Assembly: GCF_011634835.1 (NCBI RefSeq)
Contig: NZ_SIRP01000001.1
Coordinates: 1,085,078 to 1,149,077 of the forward strand
Reading direction: 5' to 3'
DNA from: Isoptericola sp. BMS4
Lineage (GTDB): Bacteria; Actinomycetota; Actinomycetes; Actinomycetales; Cellulomonadaceae
DNA length: 64,000 nt
The notes beneath the pieces are model-generated. The model did not search any database, was not told the origin of the DNA, and saw nothing but the letters and a program-made list of their open reading frames with translations. Position 1 is the first letter of the stretch. Each line of letters starts with the position of its first letter. Of the stretch, positions 15,798 through 23,249 are shown in pieces. The position numbers and the translations under genes were made by a program.

Positions 15798-16556
15798 ATG
15801 GACCTGGACGCCGCGGCGCGGCTCGCGCGCGCACTCATAGCCGAGCACGGCCTGCGCGGGTGGTCGTTCCGGTTCGACCGGGCCCGCCGGCGCGCGGGGC
15901 TGTGCCGGTACGACCGGCGGGAGATCAGCGTCTCCGGGCCCTTGGCCGCCCTGTACGACGAGGCGGACGTGCGCGAGGTGGTGCTGCACGAGATCGCGCA
16001 CGCCCTCGTGGGCGCGCGACACGGCCACGACCGCGTCTGGCGAGCGACGGCGCGGCGCCTCGGGGCGAGCGGGCGGCGCGTCGTGCGCGAGGGCAGCCCG
16101 GAGGTGGAGGGCGACTGGGTGGGGGTGTGCCCGGCGGGCCACCGCGTGACCCGGTTCCGCCGCCCGGCGCGGGAGCAGGCGTGCGGGCGGTGCTCGCCCG
16201 TGTTCGACCGACGCCACCTGCTGGCGTGGACGCACCGGGGCGTGCCCGTGCCCGCGCTCGGCGAGCCCGCGGGGCCGCGGCGCGCGCCCGTCGTGGACCC
16301 CGCGTCGGTCCGCGTGGGCGAGACCCTGCGGGTGGCTGCGCCCGGGCGGTACGAGGGCGTGGTCGGGGAGGTGGTGAAGCGCGGCCGGACGCGTTTCCAC
16401 CTCCGCGTCGCCGCGGGCGTGCTCACCGTCCCGTTCGGGCTCGTCGAGCGCCCCGGCGACGTCGTCGCAGGCGAGGGGCCGGCGTGCGGGAGATCGCGAC
16501 CACGAGGTTCCCGGGCCGTCGCGCCGGCCGCTGACCAGCGTCCGACACACGGGTGA
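15798..16556 (+). CDS. SprT-like zinc metalloprotein
   Basis: A 252-residue protein with the SprT-like metalloprotease signature: HEIAH at residues 64-68 in VVLHEIAHALVGARHGHDRVW, with a third His downstream. Four possible zinc-ribbon residues follow (CPAGH around 115 and CGRC at 138-141), as in SprT/Spartan-like proteins. The last 90 residues are basic and of low complexity, with a KOW-like stretch (GRYEGVVGEVVKRGRTRFHLRV) that may bind nucleic acid. ATG 15798 follows GGGGGAGAG. It lies 25 bases after the GntR gene and may be co-transcribed with it, but no functional link is obvious. Protease activity is inferred. Confidence 0.82.
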   Translation: MDLDAAARLARALIAEHGLRGWSFRFDRARRRAGLCRYDRREISVSGPLAALYDEADVREVVLHEIAHALVGARHGHDRVWRATARRLGASGRRVVREGSPEVEGDWVGVCPAGHRVTRFRRPAREQACGRCSPVFDRRHLLAWTHRGVPVPALGEPAGPRRAPVVDPASVRVGETLRVAAPGRYEGVVGEVVKRGRTRFHLRVAAGVLTVPFGLVERPGDVVAGEGPACGRSRPRGSRAVAPAADQRPTHG

Positions 16557-16589
16557 ACCCGGGGCGGGGCCGGTGGGATGATCTTTCCC

Positions 16590-17636
16590 ATGAGTCAGCC
16601 CACCGTCCCCGCCCTGACGCTGCCTGCCGGTGCCGCCGGCTCTCGGATCGTCGGCCTGGGGCACCACCAGCCCGAGAAGGTCATGACGAACGACGACGTC
16701 GCGCGGTTCGTCGAGACGAACGACGAGTGGATCCGGTCGCGGACCGGCATCGTCACCCGTCACGTGGCCGCCGAAGACGTGACGGTCGCGGACATGGCGA
16801 CCGGGGCGGCCCGGCACGCGCTTGCCGACGCCGGCGTCGCGGGCACCGACGTCGACCTGGTCGTCGTGGCGACGACGACGGCGACCGACCGTTCGCCGAA
16901 CACCGCCGGGCGGGTGGCGTACGCGCTGCGCACCGGCGTGCAGCCCGGGGCCAGCACCCCCGAGGGCGAGGACGAGCCGGACCTGCGCGACGTCGTGGGG
17001 CCCGCCGTCATCGACGTCAACACGGCCTGCTCCGGCTTCGCGTACGCGGTGGGCATCGCGGACCAGGCGATCCGTGCCGGCTCGGCACGTACCGCCGTGG
17101 TCGTCGGCTCCGAGAAGCTCACCTCGGTCACGGACTGGACCGACCGCAGCACCTGCATCCTCACCGCCGACGGCGCGGGCGCGGCGGTGCTGCAGGCCGC
17201 GGACGCGCCCGCCGTCGGGCCGGTCGTGTGGGGCTCGGAGCCCGAGCTGACCCCGGCCGTCCGCATCGAGGCGCCCGCGGAGAAGTTCGCCCAGGACGGG
17301 CGGGCGGTGTTCAAGTGGGCGATCACGCGGGCGGCCGACCGTGCGCGCCGGGTCGTCGACGCGTCCGGGCTGACGCTGGACGACATCGGGGTGCTGGTCG
17401 CCCACCAGGCGAACCTGCGCATCATCGAGCCGCTGGCGAAGAATCTCGGGCTCGAGGACCGCGTCGTGGTCAGCGACATCACCGAGTCGGGCAACACCTC
17501 CGCCGCGTCCATCCCGCTGGGCCTGTCCAAGTGGTGGCACGCCGGCGACGTCCCGGCGGGCACCCCGGCCCTGCTCTTCGGCTTCGGCGGTGGCTTCACC
17601 TGGGCGGGGCAGGTCGTGCTCACTCCGGAGCGGTAA
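16590..17636 (+). CDS. 3-oxoacyl-ACP synthase III family protein (FabH-like)
   Basis: Thiolase-fold condensing enzyme of 348 residues with the KAS III catalytic triad: Cys147 (NTACSGFA), His272 (VAHQANLRI) and Asn302 (ESGNTSAAS). The 30-residue His-Asn spacing equals that of E. coli FabH. It would condense an acyl-CoA with malonyl-ACP. A short acidic insertion (about GASTPEGEDEPD) precedes the Cys and explains the larger Cys position. No other fatty-acid genes are near, so it may be an additional KAS III rather than the housekeeping one. ATG 16590 is preferred; ATG 16578, in frame, is an alternative. Confidence 0.85.
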   Translation: MSQPTVPALTLPAGAAGSRIVGLGHHQPEKVMTNDDVARFVETNDEWIRSRTGIVTRHVAAEDVTVADMATGAARHALADAGVAGTDVDLVVVATTTATDRSPNTAGRVAYALRTGVQPGASTPEGEDEPDLRDVVGPAVIDVNTACSGFAYAVGIADQAIRAGSARTAVVVGSEKLTSVTDWTDRSTCILTADGAGAAVLQAADAPAVGPVVWGSEPELTPAVRIEAPAEKFAQDGRAVFKWAITRAADRARRVVDASGLTLDDIGVLVAHQANLRIIEPLAKNLGLEDRVVVSDITESGNTSAASIPLGLSKWWHAGDVPAGTPALLFGFGGGFTWAGQVVLTPER

Positions 17637-17649
17637 CCCTCGGGGGTCG

Positions 17650-17756
17650 CGAGAGGGCGCGGTCCTCGTGTCGCGAGGCGTCCACTCGGTCGCTCGTTCC
17701 TCGCGACCTCCCGCCAGACCCATCCAGCCTCTCGACACGAGGACCGCGCCCTCTCG
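17650..17756. repeat. Inverted repeat with 29-bp arms and 49-base spacer
   Basis: Arms 17650-17678 and 17728-17756 are reverse complements with a single mismatch. The spacer is not symmetric. It follows the FabH-like gene by 14 bases. It may fold as that gene's terminator, but the arm length and spacer resemble a REP/MITE-like element. No transposase is nearby. Confidence 0.7.
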
Positions 17757-17798
17757 CTCCGGTGGTGCACCGCCGTCTCTCGCGCGGCATCTGGCGGG

Positions 17799-17825
17799 TA
17801 TGCTGGGGCGGGAAACCGCTTCCCG
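17799..17825 (+). promoter_or_regulatory. Promoter -10 and LacI-type operator candidate
   Basis: A TATGCT -10 box at 17799-17804 is followed by CGGGAAACCGCTTCCCG at 17809-17825, partly palindromic and sharing GAAACCG with the perfect LacI-type palindrome at 22577. Position just after the -10 box is suited to repression of the oxidoreductase gene at 17864. Confidence 0.5.
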
Positions 17826-17863
17826 GGCTGCGTCGCCCGGGCCCCGACGCAAGGAGATCGACG

Positions 17864-19213
17864 ATGCCCTCCGAGAATCCCCGCACGCGCTACGCCGTGG
17901 TCGGCGCCGGGCACCGGGCCGGGATGTACGTGAACGCGCTGATCGGCGACCACGCCGAGGACGGCGAGATCGTGGCGTGGGTGGAGCCCAACCCCGTGCG
18001 CGCCGCCGTGCACGAGGAGAAGGTCGCCGCCGCGGTCGGCGGCAGCCGGCCTGTGTTCCACCCCGACGACCTGGAGAAGGCGCTCGACGTCGAGCGGGTC
18101 GACCGCGTCGTCGTCACGTCCGTGGACAACACGCACGCGGACATGGTGTCGCGGTCGCTGCGCGCCGGCGTCGACGTCGTCGTCGAGAAGCCGATCGCCG
18201 CCACGGCGGCGGAGGCGCGGCAGATCGCCGACGCGGTGGCCGAGACCGGCCGCGACCTCACGATGACGTTCAACTACCGGTACGCGCCGCGAAACTCCGC
18301 GCTGCGCGAGGTGATCGCGTCGGGCGAGATCGGGCGCGTGCTGTCGGTGCACTTCGACTGGGCGCTCGACACGGTGCACGGCGCCGACTACTTCCGCCGC
18401 TGGCACCGTGAGAAGACCAACAACGGCGGCCTGCTGGTGCACAAGTCCAGCCACCACTTCGACCTCGTCAACTGGTGGATCGACGCCGTCCCGCAGCGCG
18501 TCTTCGCCAGCGGCGGCCGGCGCTTCTACGGCGACGACGCCGGCCACGCCACGGGCTACGAGCCCACCGCGGGGGAGCGGGCGCTGAACGAGCAGGGCGT
18601 GGACCCCTGGCGGATCGACGTCGCCAACGACCCGTACCTGGACCGGCTCTACGGGGCCGACGCCCAGGAGCACGACGGCTACCGGCGTGACCGCAGCGTC
18701 TTTGACCCGGGCATCACCACCGAGGACACCCTCGGGCTCGTCGTCGAGTACGCCGGCGGACCCGTGCTCACCTACTCGCTGACCGCCAGCGCGCCCTGGG
18801 AGGGCTACCGGGTGGTCGTCAACGGCACGCGCGGCCGCGCCGAGCTGGAGGTCGTCGAGCGGGGATCCGTCGTCTTCGGCGCGGACGGCAAGGCCACCGT
18901 GGACCCGAGCTTCACCGCCACGTTCGGCGAGGACACCGTTCGCCCCGAGGGCGAGCGACTCGTCGTGCAGCGGCACTGGGAGCGTGCCGAGGAGCGGCCG
19001 ATCGTCGAGGTCGGGCCCGGCGGGCACGGCGGCGGCGACACCCTGCTCCTGGCCGAGGTGTTCCGCGGCCGCACGGAGGCCGACCCGCTGGGCCGCGCCG
19101 CGGGGTTCGTCGACGGCCTGCGGGCCTCCGGCGTCGGCTACGCGGGCAACCGGTCGCTCGAGACCGGCGACCCGGTGCGCCTCGCGGACCTGGGCCTCGG
19201 CGTCGACCTCTGA
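17864..19213 (+). CDS. Gfo/Idh/MocA family oxidoreductase
   Basis: NAD(P)-dependent sugar dehydrogenase homologue of 449 residues. Features are the Rossmann motif GAGHRAG near residues 14-20, VEKPIAAT, the FNYRYAPRN segment and HKSSHHFDLVNWWID. It is longer than typical Gfo/Idh proteins because of an insertion around residues 225-275 (TGYEPTAGERALNEQG and following). AAGGAGATCG precedes ATG 17864. It is convergent with a second Gfo/Idh gene, separated by a 32-bp perfect hairpin, and probably under the LacI-type regulator of this region. Confidence 0.92.
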   Translation: MPSENPRTRYAVVGAGHRAGMYVNALIGDHAEDGEIVAWVEPNPVRAAVHEEKVAAAVGGSRPVFHPDDLEKALDVERVDRVVVTSVDNTHADMVSRSLRAGVDVVVEKPIAATAAEARQIADAVAETGRDLTMTFNYRYAPRNSALREVIASGEIGRVLSVHFDWALDTVHGADYFRRWHREKTNNGGLLVHKSSHHFDLVNWWIDAVPQRVFASGGRRFYGDDAGHATGYEPTAGERALNEQGVDPWRIDVANDPYLDRLYGADAQEHDGYRRDRSVFDPGITTEDTLGLVVEYAGGPVLTYSLTASAPWEGYRVVVNGTRGRAELEVVERGSVVFGADGKATVDPSFTATFGEDTVRPEGERLVVQRHWERAEERPIVEVGPGGHGGGDTLLLAEVFRGRTEADPLGRAAGFVDGLRASGVGYAGNRSLETGDPVRLADLGLGVDL

Positions 19214-19225
19214 CCAGTCCTGCCC

Positions 19226-19291
19226 GAGCTGTGGGTACGAAGATGGCGAGAGATCGACCTCGATCTCTCGCCATCTTCGTACCCACAGCTC
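19226..19291. terminator. Perfect 32-bp palindromic hairpin between convergent genes
   Basis: Arms 19226-19257 and 19260-19291 are exact reverse complements with only two bases between them. The right arm runs into the TGA of the leftward oxidoreductase gene (19290-19292). It probably terminates both converging transcripts. Confidence 0.8.
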
Positions 19292-20468
19292 AGCCAGCCC
19301 AGGGGGCGCCGAGCTCGGTGAAGGTGCGCTGCGTGCGGGCGACCTCCTCGCACCAGCGCTCGACGTCGTGCACCACGGGGCGGCGCTCGTCGCCCTCGCC
19401 CCGCCACTCGACCGCGGACCCCGCGACCGGTGCCGGGTCGGGACCCGTGCGCACGGCCTCCATCACCCGCATGAACGCCCCGGTGTCTGCCACGTCGCAC
19501 AGCAGCGGCCGGTCCGGGTCCTGGCGGGCGGCCAGCAGGTCGTCGAGCAGCGGCGCCCGGTCGTAGGTCTTGTCCACGGTGCGCCGGTCGGTGCGCAGCA
19601 GCAGGCGGTCGTGCTCGTACTCCAGCACGAGCTCGCCGCGGGTGCCCAGCACGAGCACCCGCGCGGGCGAGCGCTCGGGGGCGCACAGGGTGAGCCCGAA
19701 GCCGTACCGGGTGCCATCCGTGCCGACGACGCGGACGGACGACGTGTCGTCGGCCTCGATGGGGTTGGCGCGGAACAGGTCGGTGTCGACGGCCGCGACG
19801 TCCTCGGCCCGCGTCGCGCCGCCGATCCGCAGGGCCGTCGCGACGGCGTGCGCGAGCGGGTTCGTCACGACGCCGTCGACGACGTCGCGCCCGTCCAGCC
19901 GGCGGCGTCCGGCCCAGGGGGCCCGGCCCCAGTAGGCGGCCGTGCGCACCCAGGTGCCGACGGCGCCCACGCCCTGCACCTCGCCGATCTCCCCGCGGGC
20001 GACGAGGTCCGCGGCCGCGGGCAGGGCGCGGGAGCCGAACGTCTGGAAGCCCACCTGGCAGCGCCGCCCGGTGCGCTCGGCGACGGCGACCAGCTCCGTG
20101 TGCTCGGCGAGCGACGCCGTCGTCGGCTTCTCCAGGAGCACGTCCATCCCCGCCTCCATGGCGGCCCGGGCGAGCGGCAGGTGCGTCGGGATGGGGGTGC
20201 TCAGCACGACGACGTCGGGGTGCGGGCCCGCCTCCGAGAGCAGGTCGTCGAGCGTGGGGAACCACAGGGCGTCGCTCCCGCGGGCGGCGTGGTCGAGCCC
20301 GGGCTCGCGGGGGTCGACCACGGCCGCCAGGAGGGCCTGTCCCGCGCCCTCCAGCTCCAGGACGCGCCGCACGTGGGACGCGCCGTGGCCGTGGATCCCC
20401 ACGACCGCGATGCGGGGTAGCGCTTTCCTCCGGGTGTCGGAGGTGTGGCCGGCAGAGGTGGTGGTCAT
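19290..20468 (-). CDS. Gfo/Idh/MocA family oxidoreductase
   Basis: A 392-residue oxidoreductase with the Rossmann-type GIHGHGASH near residues 24-32, LLEKPTTASLAEH, and a C-terminal alpha/beta domain. ATG 20468 is taken because it starts the protein about 20 residues before the Rossmann strand; the frame stays open upstream into the regulator gene. It follows the LacI-DUF6807 fusion gene by 46 bases on the same strand and is probably co-transcribed with it. A role in converting a sugar ligand of that regulator is likely but unproven. Confidence 0.9.
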   Translation of the reverse strand: MTTTSAGHTSDTRRKALPRIAVVGIHGHGASHVRRVLELEGAGQALLAAVVDPREPGLDHAARGSDALWFPTLDDLLSEAGPHPDVVVLSTPIPTHLPLARAAMEAGMDVLLEKPTTASLAEHTELVAVAERTGRRCQVGFQTFGSRALPAAADLVARGEIGEVQGVGAVGTWVRTAAYWGRAPWAGRRRLDGRDVVDGVVTNPLAHAVATALRIGGATRAEDVAAVDTDLFRANPIEADDTSSVRVVGTDGTRYGFGLTLCAPERSPARVLVLGTRGELVLEYEHDRLLLRTDRRTVDKTYDRAPLLDDLLAARQDPDRPLLCDVADTGAFMRVMEAVRTGPDPAPVAGSAVEWRGEGDERRPVVHDVERWCEEVARTQRTFTELGAPWAG

Positions 20469-20514
20469 CGTCGTCCTGTCCGTCGTGCGCGGTTCGTGGC
20501 GTCGGGGTCGGGGC

Positions 20515-22485
20515 TCAGCGCAGGCTCGTCGCGAGCCGCGCCGCCTCGTCGAGGTCCAGCTCGCGGTCGAGGAGCGCCGCGACGACACCCGTCTCCACCG
20601 TCCCGCTGGCCGGGACGACCAGCGGCGTGTCCCACACCAGGGCGGGACACGCGCCAGGGTAGTCGGCCGCCCGCAGGAACCAGTGGCGGGCGGGCGACGT
20701 CTGGGTGAGCAGCGTCGTCGTCGTGCGCTCGCCGTCGCGGTCGCGGTGGTGCTGCACGAACGCGACCCACGGCGACGTGCTGCCGTGGGCGACGTCCTCG
20801 CCCGTGCCGCCCGCGGAGAGGACCGTCGTCTCCGCCGCCGTCGGCAGCCGCCAGAACACGCCGCCGTACCCGGCGCCCGGGCGCCCGTTCGTCGCGGGGG
20901 AGCGGATCTCCAGCGGGCCGTGCGTCGCGTGCAGCGTGGTGCGCCACTCGAGCACCCAGCCGTCGTCGTCGAGCAGGCGTGCCCCGATCCGGCGCCGCTC
21001 GTCGAGCTGCGGCGCGCCGTGCTCGTCGCGCCACTCGAGGGTGTCCACCAGCTGGTGCGGGGCCATGGGGTCGATCGTCACCCCCGTGCTGACCTGCCGG
21101 CCGTGGTTCGCCAGGAGCGTCGGCCCGGCGTCGGCCACGAACGTGCGCCCGCCCCAGTAGCTGGTGCCGTTCACGTCGGGCACCGCCACGCCGAGGCCGT
21201 AGTGGTGGCGGTGGTCCACCGGCTCGGACTCGGTCAGCGGCACCCCGGCGAGGGAGTGCAGCGGGTGCAGGTAGGGCCGGGGCGAGTGGATCGTCGGCAG
21301 CCGGGAGCCGTCGACGTACCGGGCCAGCGGCATCCCGTCGAGCGACCGGCGCAGCACCGTCGTGGTGGCGCCCGCCGGGCCCTCGGACGTCCAGGCGGGC
21401 CCCCGCTCGGCCCCGGTCGCCCCGTCCGTCGCCGCGGCCGGCGGGGCCTCGACGACGTGCGCCCGCGTGGTCTCGCGGGGCACGGGCCCGGTGCTGGACC
21501 GGACCTGCAGGTGCGCGCCGAACCGGGTGGTGCTGGCGGGGTGGACGCCGTCGACCATCGCGTGCAGCTCGCGCCAGGCGTGGCGGCCCAGCTCGTCCTG
21601 GGGGACGGCCGCCGTCGTGAGGCCGGGCGTGGCGTAGCGGGCGAGGTCGATGTCGTCGAAGCCGGCGACGGAGACGTCCTGGGGGACGGCGACGCCGGCC
21701 TCGTTCAGGGCGGCGAGCAGGCCGAAGGCGACCAGGTCGTTGAAGGCGACGACGGCGGTGGCGCGCGACGCGAGGACGGCGCCGACGGCGGCGTGCCCGG
21801 CCGCGACGGTGCTGCCGGCCTCCACCTCGACGATCTCCAGCCCGGGGTGCCGGTCGCGGGCGTCGGCGAGCGCGCGGCGCCGGGCCGCGTCCGTCGCCGC
21901 GGGCCGCGGGCCCGCCAGGTAGACCAGGTGCCGGTGGCCCAGGGACACGAGGTGCTCGACGACCTGGCGGGTCGCGTCGGCGTAGTCGACCACCAGGCTG
22001 GGGACGCCGGGGCGCCCCACCTCCCGGTTGATGACGACGGCGGGCTCGACGTCGGCCAGCAGGGCGTCGAGCTCGGCAGCGGGCATGCGCGGGGAGACGA
22101 GCACGAGCGCGTCGCAGCGGCGGCGTGCGTCGCGGGCGATCGCGGCCTCCTGCGCGGGGTCCTCGGCGGTGTCGGCGACGAGCACCCGGTAGTCGTCGGC
22201 GTCGGCGGCCGCCGTCACGCCGCGCAGGATCTCCTGGAAGACGGGGTTGCCGAGGTCGGGCACGACCAGGGCGACCGTCGTGGTGCGGCCGATCGACAGG
22301 CTGCGCGCGACGTTGCTGGGCCGGTAGTTGAGCTCGATCGCGGCTTCCTGCACCCGCGCGGTGATCGCCGGGTCGACGGTGCGCCGCCCGTTCATCACTC
22401 GCGAGACGGTGGCGCGCGAGACGCCCGCGGCGTTCGCGACGTCCGCGATGGTCACGGCGGATGGTCGGACGTTCACCCCGGCCAA
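20515..22485 (-). CDS. LacI-family regulator fused to DUF6807 (PmoA-like) domain
   Basis: A 656-residue fusion. Residues 1-60 are a LacI HTH (VTIADVANAAGVSRATVSRVMNG), about 65-340 a periplasmic-binding-type sensor (ALVVPDLGNPVF, VSVAGFDDIDLARY), then a Pro/Ala/Gly-rich linker to about 375, then a DUF6807/PmoA-like domain (PTIHSPRPYLHPLHSLAG, VDHRHHYGLGVAV, YGGVFWRLP) to the end. The start is TTG 22485, five bases after AGGAGGGC; GTG 22476 is the alternative. The C-terminal half, common as a separate protein in sugar loci, may modify or sense a metabolite. A perfect LacI operator lies upstream at 22577, implying autoregulation. Confidence 0.85.
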   Translation of the reverse strand: MAGVNVRPSAVTIADVANAAGVSRATVSRVMNGRRTVDPAITARVQEAAIELNYRPSNVARSLSIGRTTTVALVVPDLGNPVFQEILRGVTAAADADDYRVLVADTAEDPAQEAAIARDARRRCDALVLVSPRMPAAELDALLADVEPAVVINREVGRPGVPSLVVDYADATRQVVEHLVSLGHRHLVYLAGPRPAATDAARRRALADARDRHPGLEIVEVEAGSTVAAGHAAVGAVLASRATAVVAFNDLVAFGLLAALNEAGVAVPQDVSVAGFDDIDLARYATPGLTTAAVPQDELGRHAWRELHAMVDGVHPASTTRFGAHLQVRSSTGPVPRETTRAHVVEAPPAAATDGATGAERGPAWTSEGPAGATTTVLRRSLDGMPLARYVDGSRLPTIHSPRPYLHPLHSLAGVPLTESEPVDHRHHYGLGVAVPDVNGTSYWGGRTFVADAGPTLLANHGRQVSTGVTIDPMAPHQLVDTLEWRDEHGAPQLDERRRIGARLLDDDGWVLEWRTTLHATHGPLEIRSPATNGRPGAGYGGVFWRLPTAAETTVLSAGGTGEDVAHGSTSPWVAFVQHHRDRDGERTTTTLLTQTSPARHWFLRAADYPGACPALVWDTPLVVPASGTVETGVVAALLDRELDLDEAARLATSLR

Positions 22486-22576
22486 CGGAGCCCTCCTTCG
22501 TCGTGGACGGGTGCCGCGCACGGCGCCTGCCCGGGTGGCGCGTCGTCGCGCCGATGCACAGGACGACTCTACACCA

Positions 22577-22590
22577 AGAAACCGGTTTCT
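22577..22590. promoter_or_regulatory. Perfect LacI-type operator
   Basis: AGAAACCGGTTTCT is a perfect 14-bp palindrome with a central CG, the usual form of LacI-family operators. It lies 92 bases upstream of the LacI-DUF6807 fusion gene and 26 bases beyond the end of the MarR gene. Confidence 0.75.
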
Positions 22591-22615
22591 CGGGGTGAGT
22601 CTCGGCGCGCGGTCG

Positions 22616-23134
22616 TCACTCGGCGGGCACGGTGCGGGCGACGACGGCGCAGCGGTCGTCGTGGGGTGCGGCGTCGCTCGCGGCGCGCTCCAGGAGGTGG
22701 CGCAGCGTCGCGCGCTCCCGCTCGTCGAGGCCCGACAGCAGCTCGTCCTCGGCCCGTGCGACCCGGGCGTCCAGCCCGGCGAGGACCTCGCGCCCGAGCC
22801 CGGTGGGCACGATCCGGCGCGCGCGCCGGTCGGCGGGGTCCTGCCGGCGCTCGACCAGTCCCGCGCCGACGAGCTCGTCGAGCAGGTAGGTCATCACGGT
22901 GCGGTCGATCCCGAGCCGGGACGCGAGGGCGGCCTGCGTGGGCGGGGTGTCGCGGGTGACGGCGGCGAGCACCTCGTAGCCGCGCGGGCCGTGCGGCAGC
23001 TCGGCGCAGGTGGCGGCGACGCGGGCGCTCCACTCGCGCAGGAGCGCGGCGAGCGGCCAGCCCAGCGGGTCGCGGCCGCCGTCGTGCGCGGCGGCCCCGG
23101 GTGCCGGGGCGGTGCGTGCCGGGGTGGTGCTCAC
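22616..23134 (-). CDS. MarR-family transcriptional regulator
   Basis: A 172-residue winged-helix regulator with the recognition region TQAALASRLGIDRTVMTYLLDELVGAGLVERRQDPADRRARR typical of MarR at about residues 65-108. The start is GTG 23134; a TACGAT -10 box on the same strand ends six bases upstream, which suggests a leaderless transcript. It is divergent from the LLM/FAD oxidoreductase gene at 23250, with an 8-bp-arm inverted repeat between them, and probably controls it. Confidence 0.88.
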   Translation of the reverse strand: MSTTPARTAPAPGAAAHDGGRDPLGWPLAALLREWSARVAATCAELPHGPRGYEVLAAVTRDTPPTQAALASRLGIDRTVMTYLLDELVGAGLVERRQDPADRRARRIVPTGLGREVLAGLDARVARAEDELLSGLDERERATLRHLLERAASDAAPHDDRCAVVARTVPAE

Positions 23135-23185
23135 GCCGCCATCGTAGCCCGGAATGCGTGGTCGTCGAGAAGGGTTGTCGCTGAT

Positions 23186-23206
23186 ATCGTCTGTCCAGCA
23201 GACGAT
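23186..23206. promoter_or_regulatory. MarR operator candidate
   Basis: Perfect inverted repeat ATCGTCTG (23186-23193), 5-base spacer, CAGACGAT (23199-23206) in the intergenic region between the MarR gene and the oxidoreductase it faces. Confidence 0.65.
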
Positions 23207-23249
23207 CTCCCGCCGGGCGCGGGAGCGGCACTCCCGCGAAAGGTCCCGC

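Noticed and set aside
16578..16592. ATG 16578 as start of the FabH-like gene
   Set aside because: It adds only four residues (MIFP). ATG 16590 gives the more usual N-terminus, but the evidence between the two is weak.
20409..20421. LacI-like sequence GGTAGCGCTTTCC within the oxidoreductase gene
   Set aside because: It is imperfect, lies inside coding sequence 47 bases after the start codon, and the perfect operator at 22577 is a better candidate.
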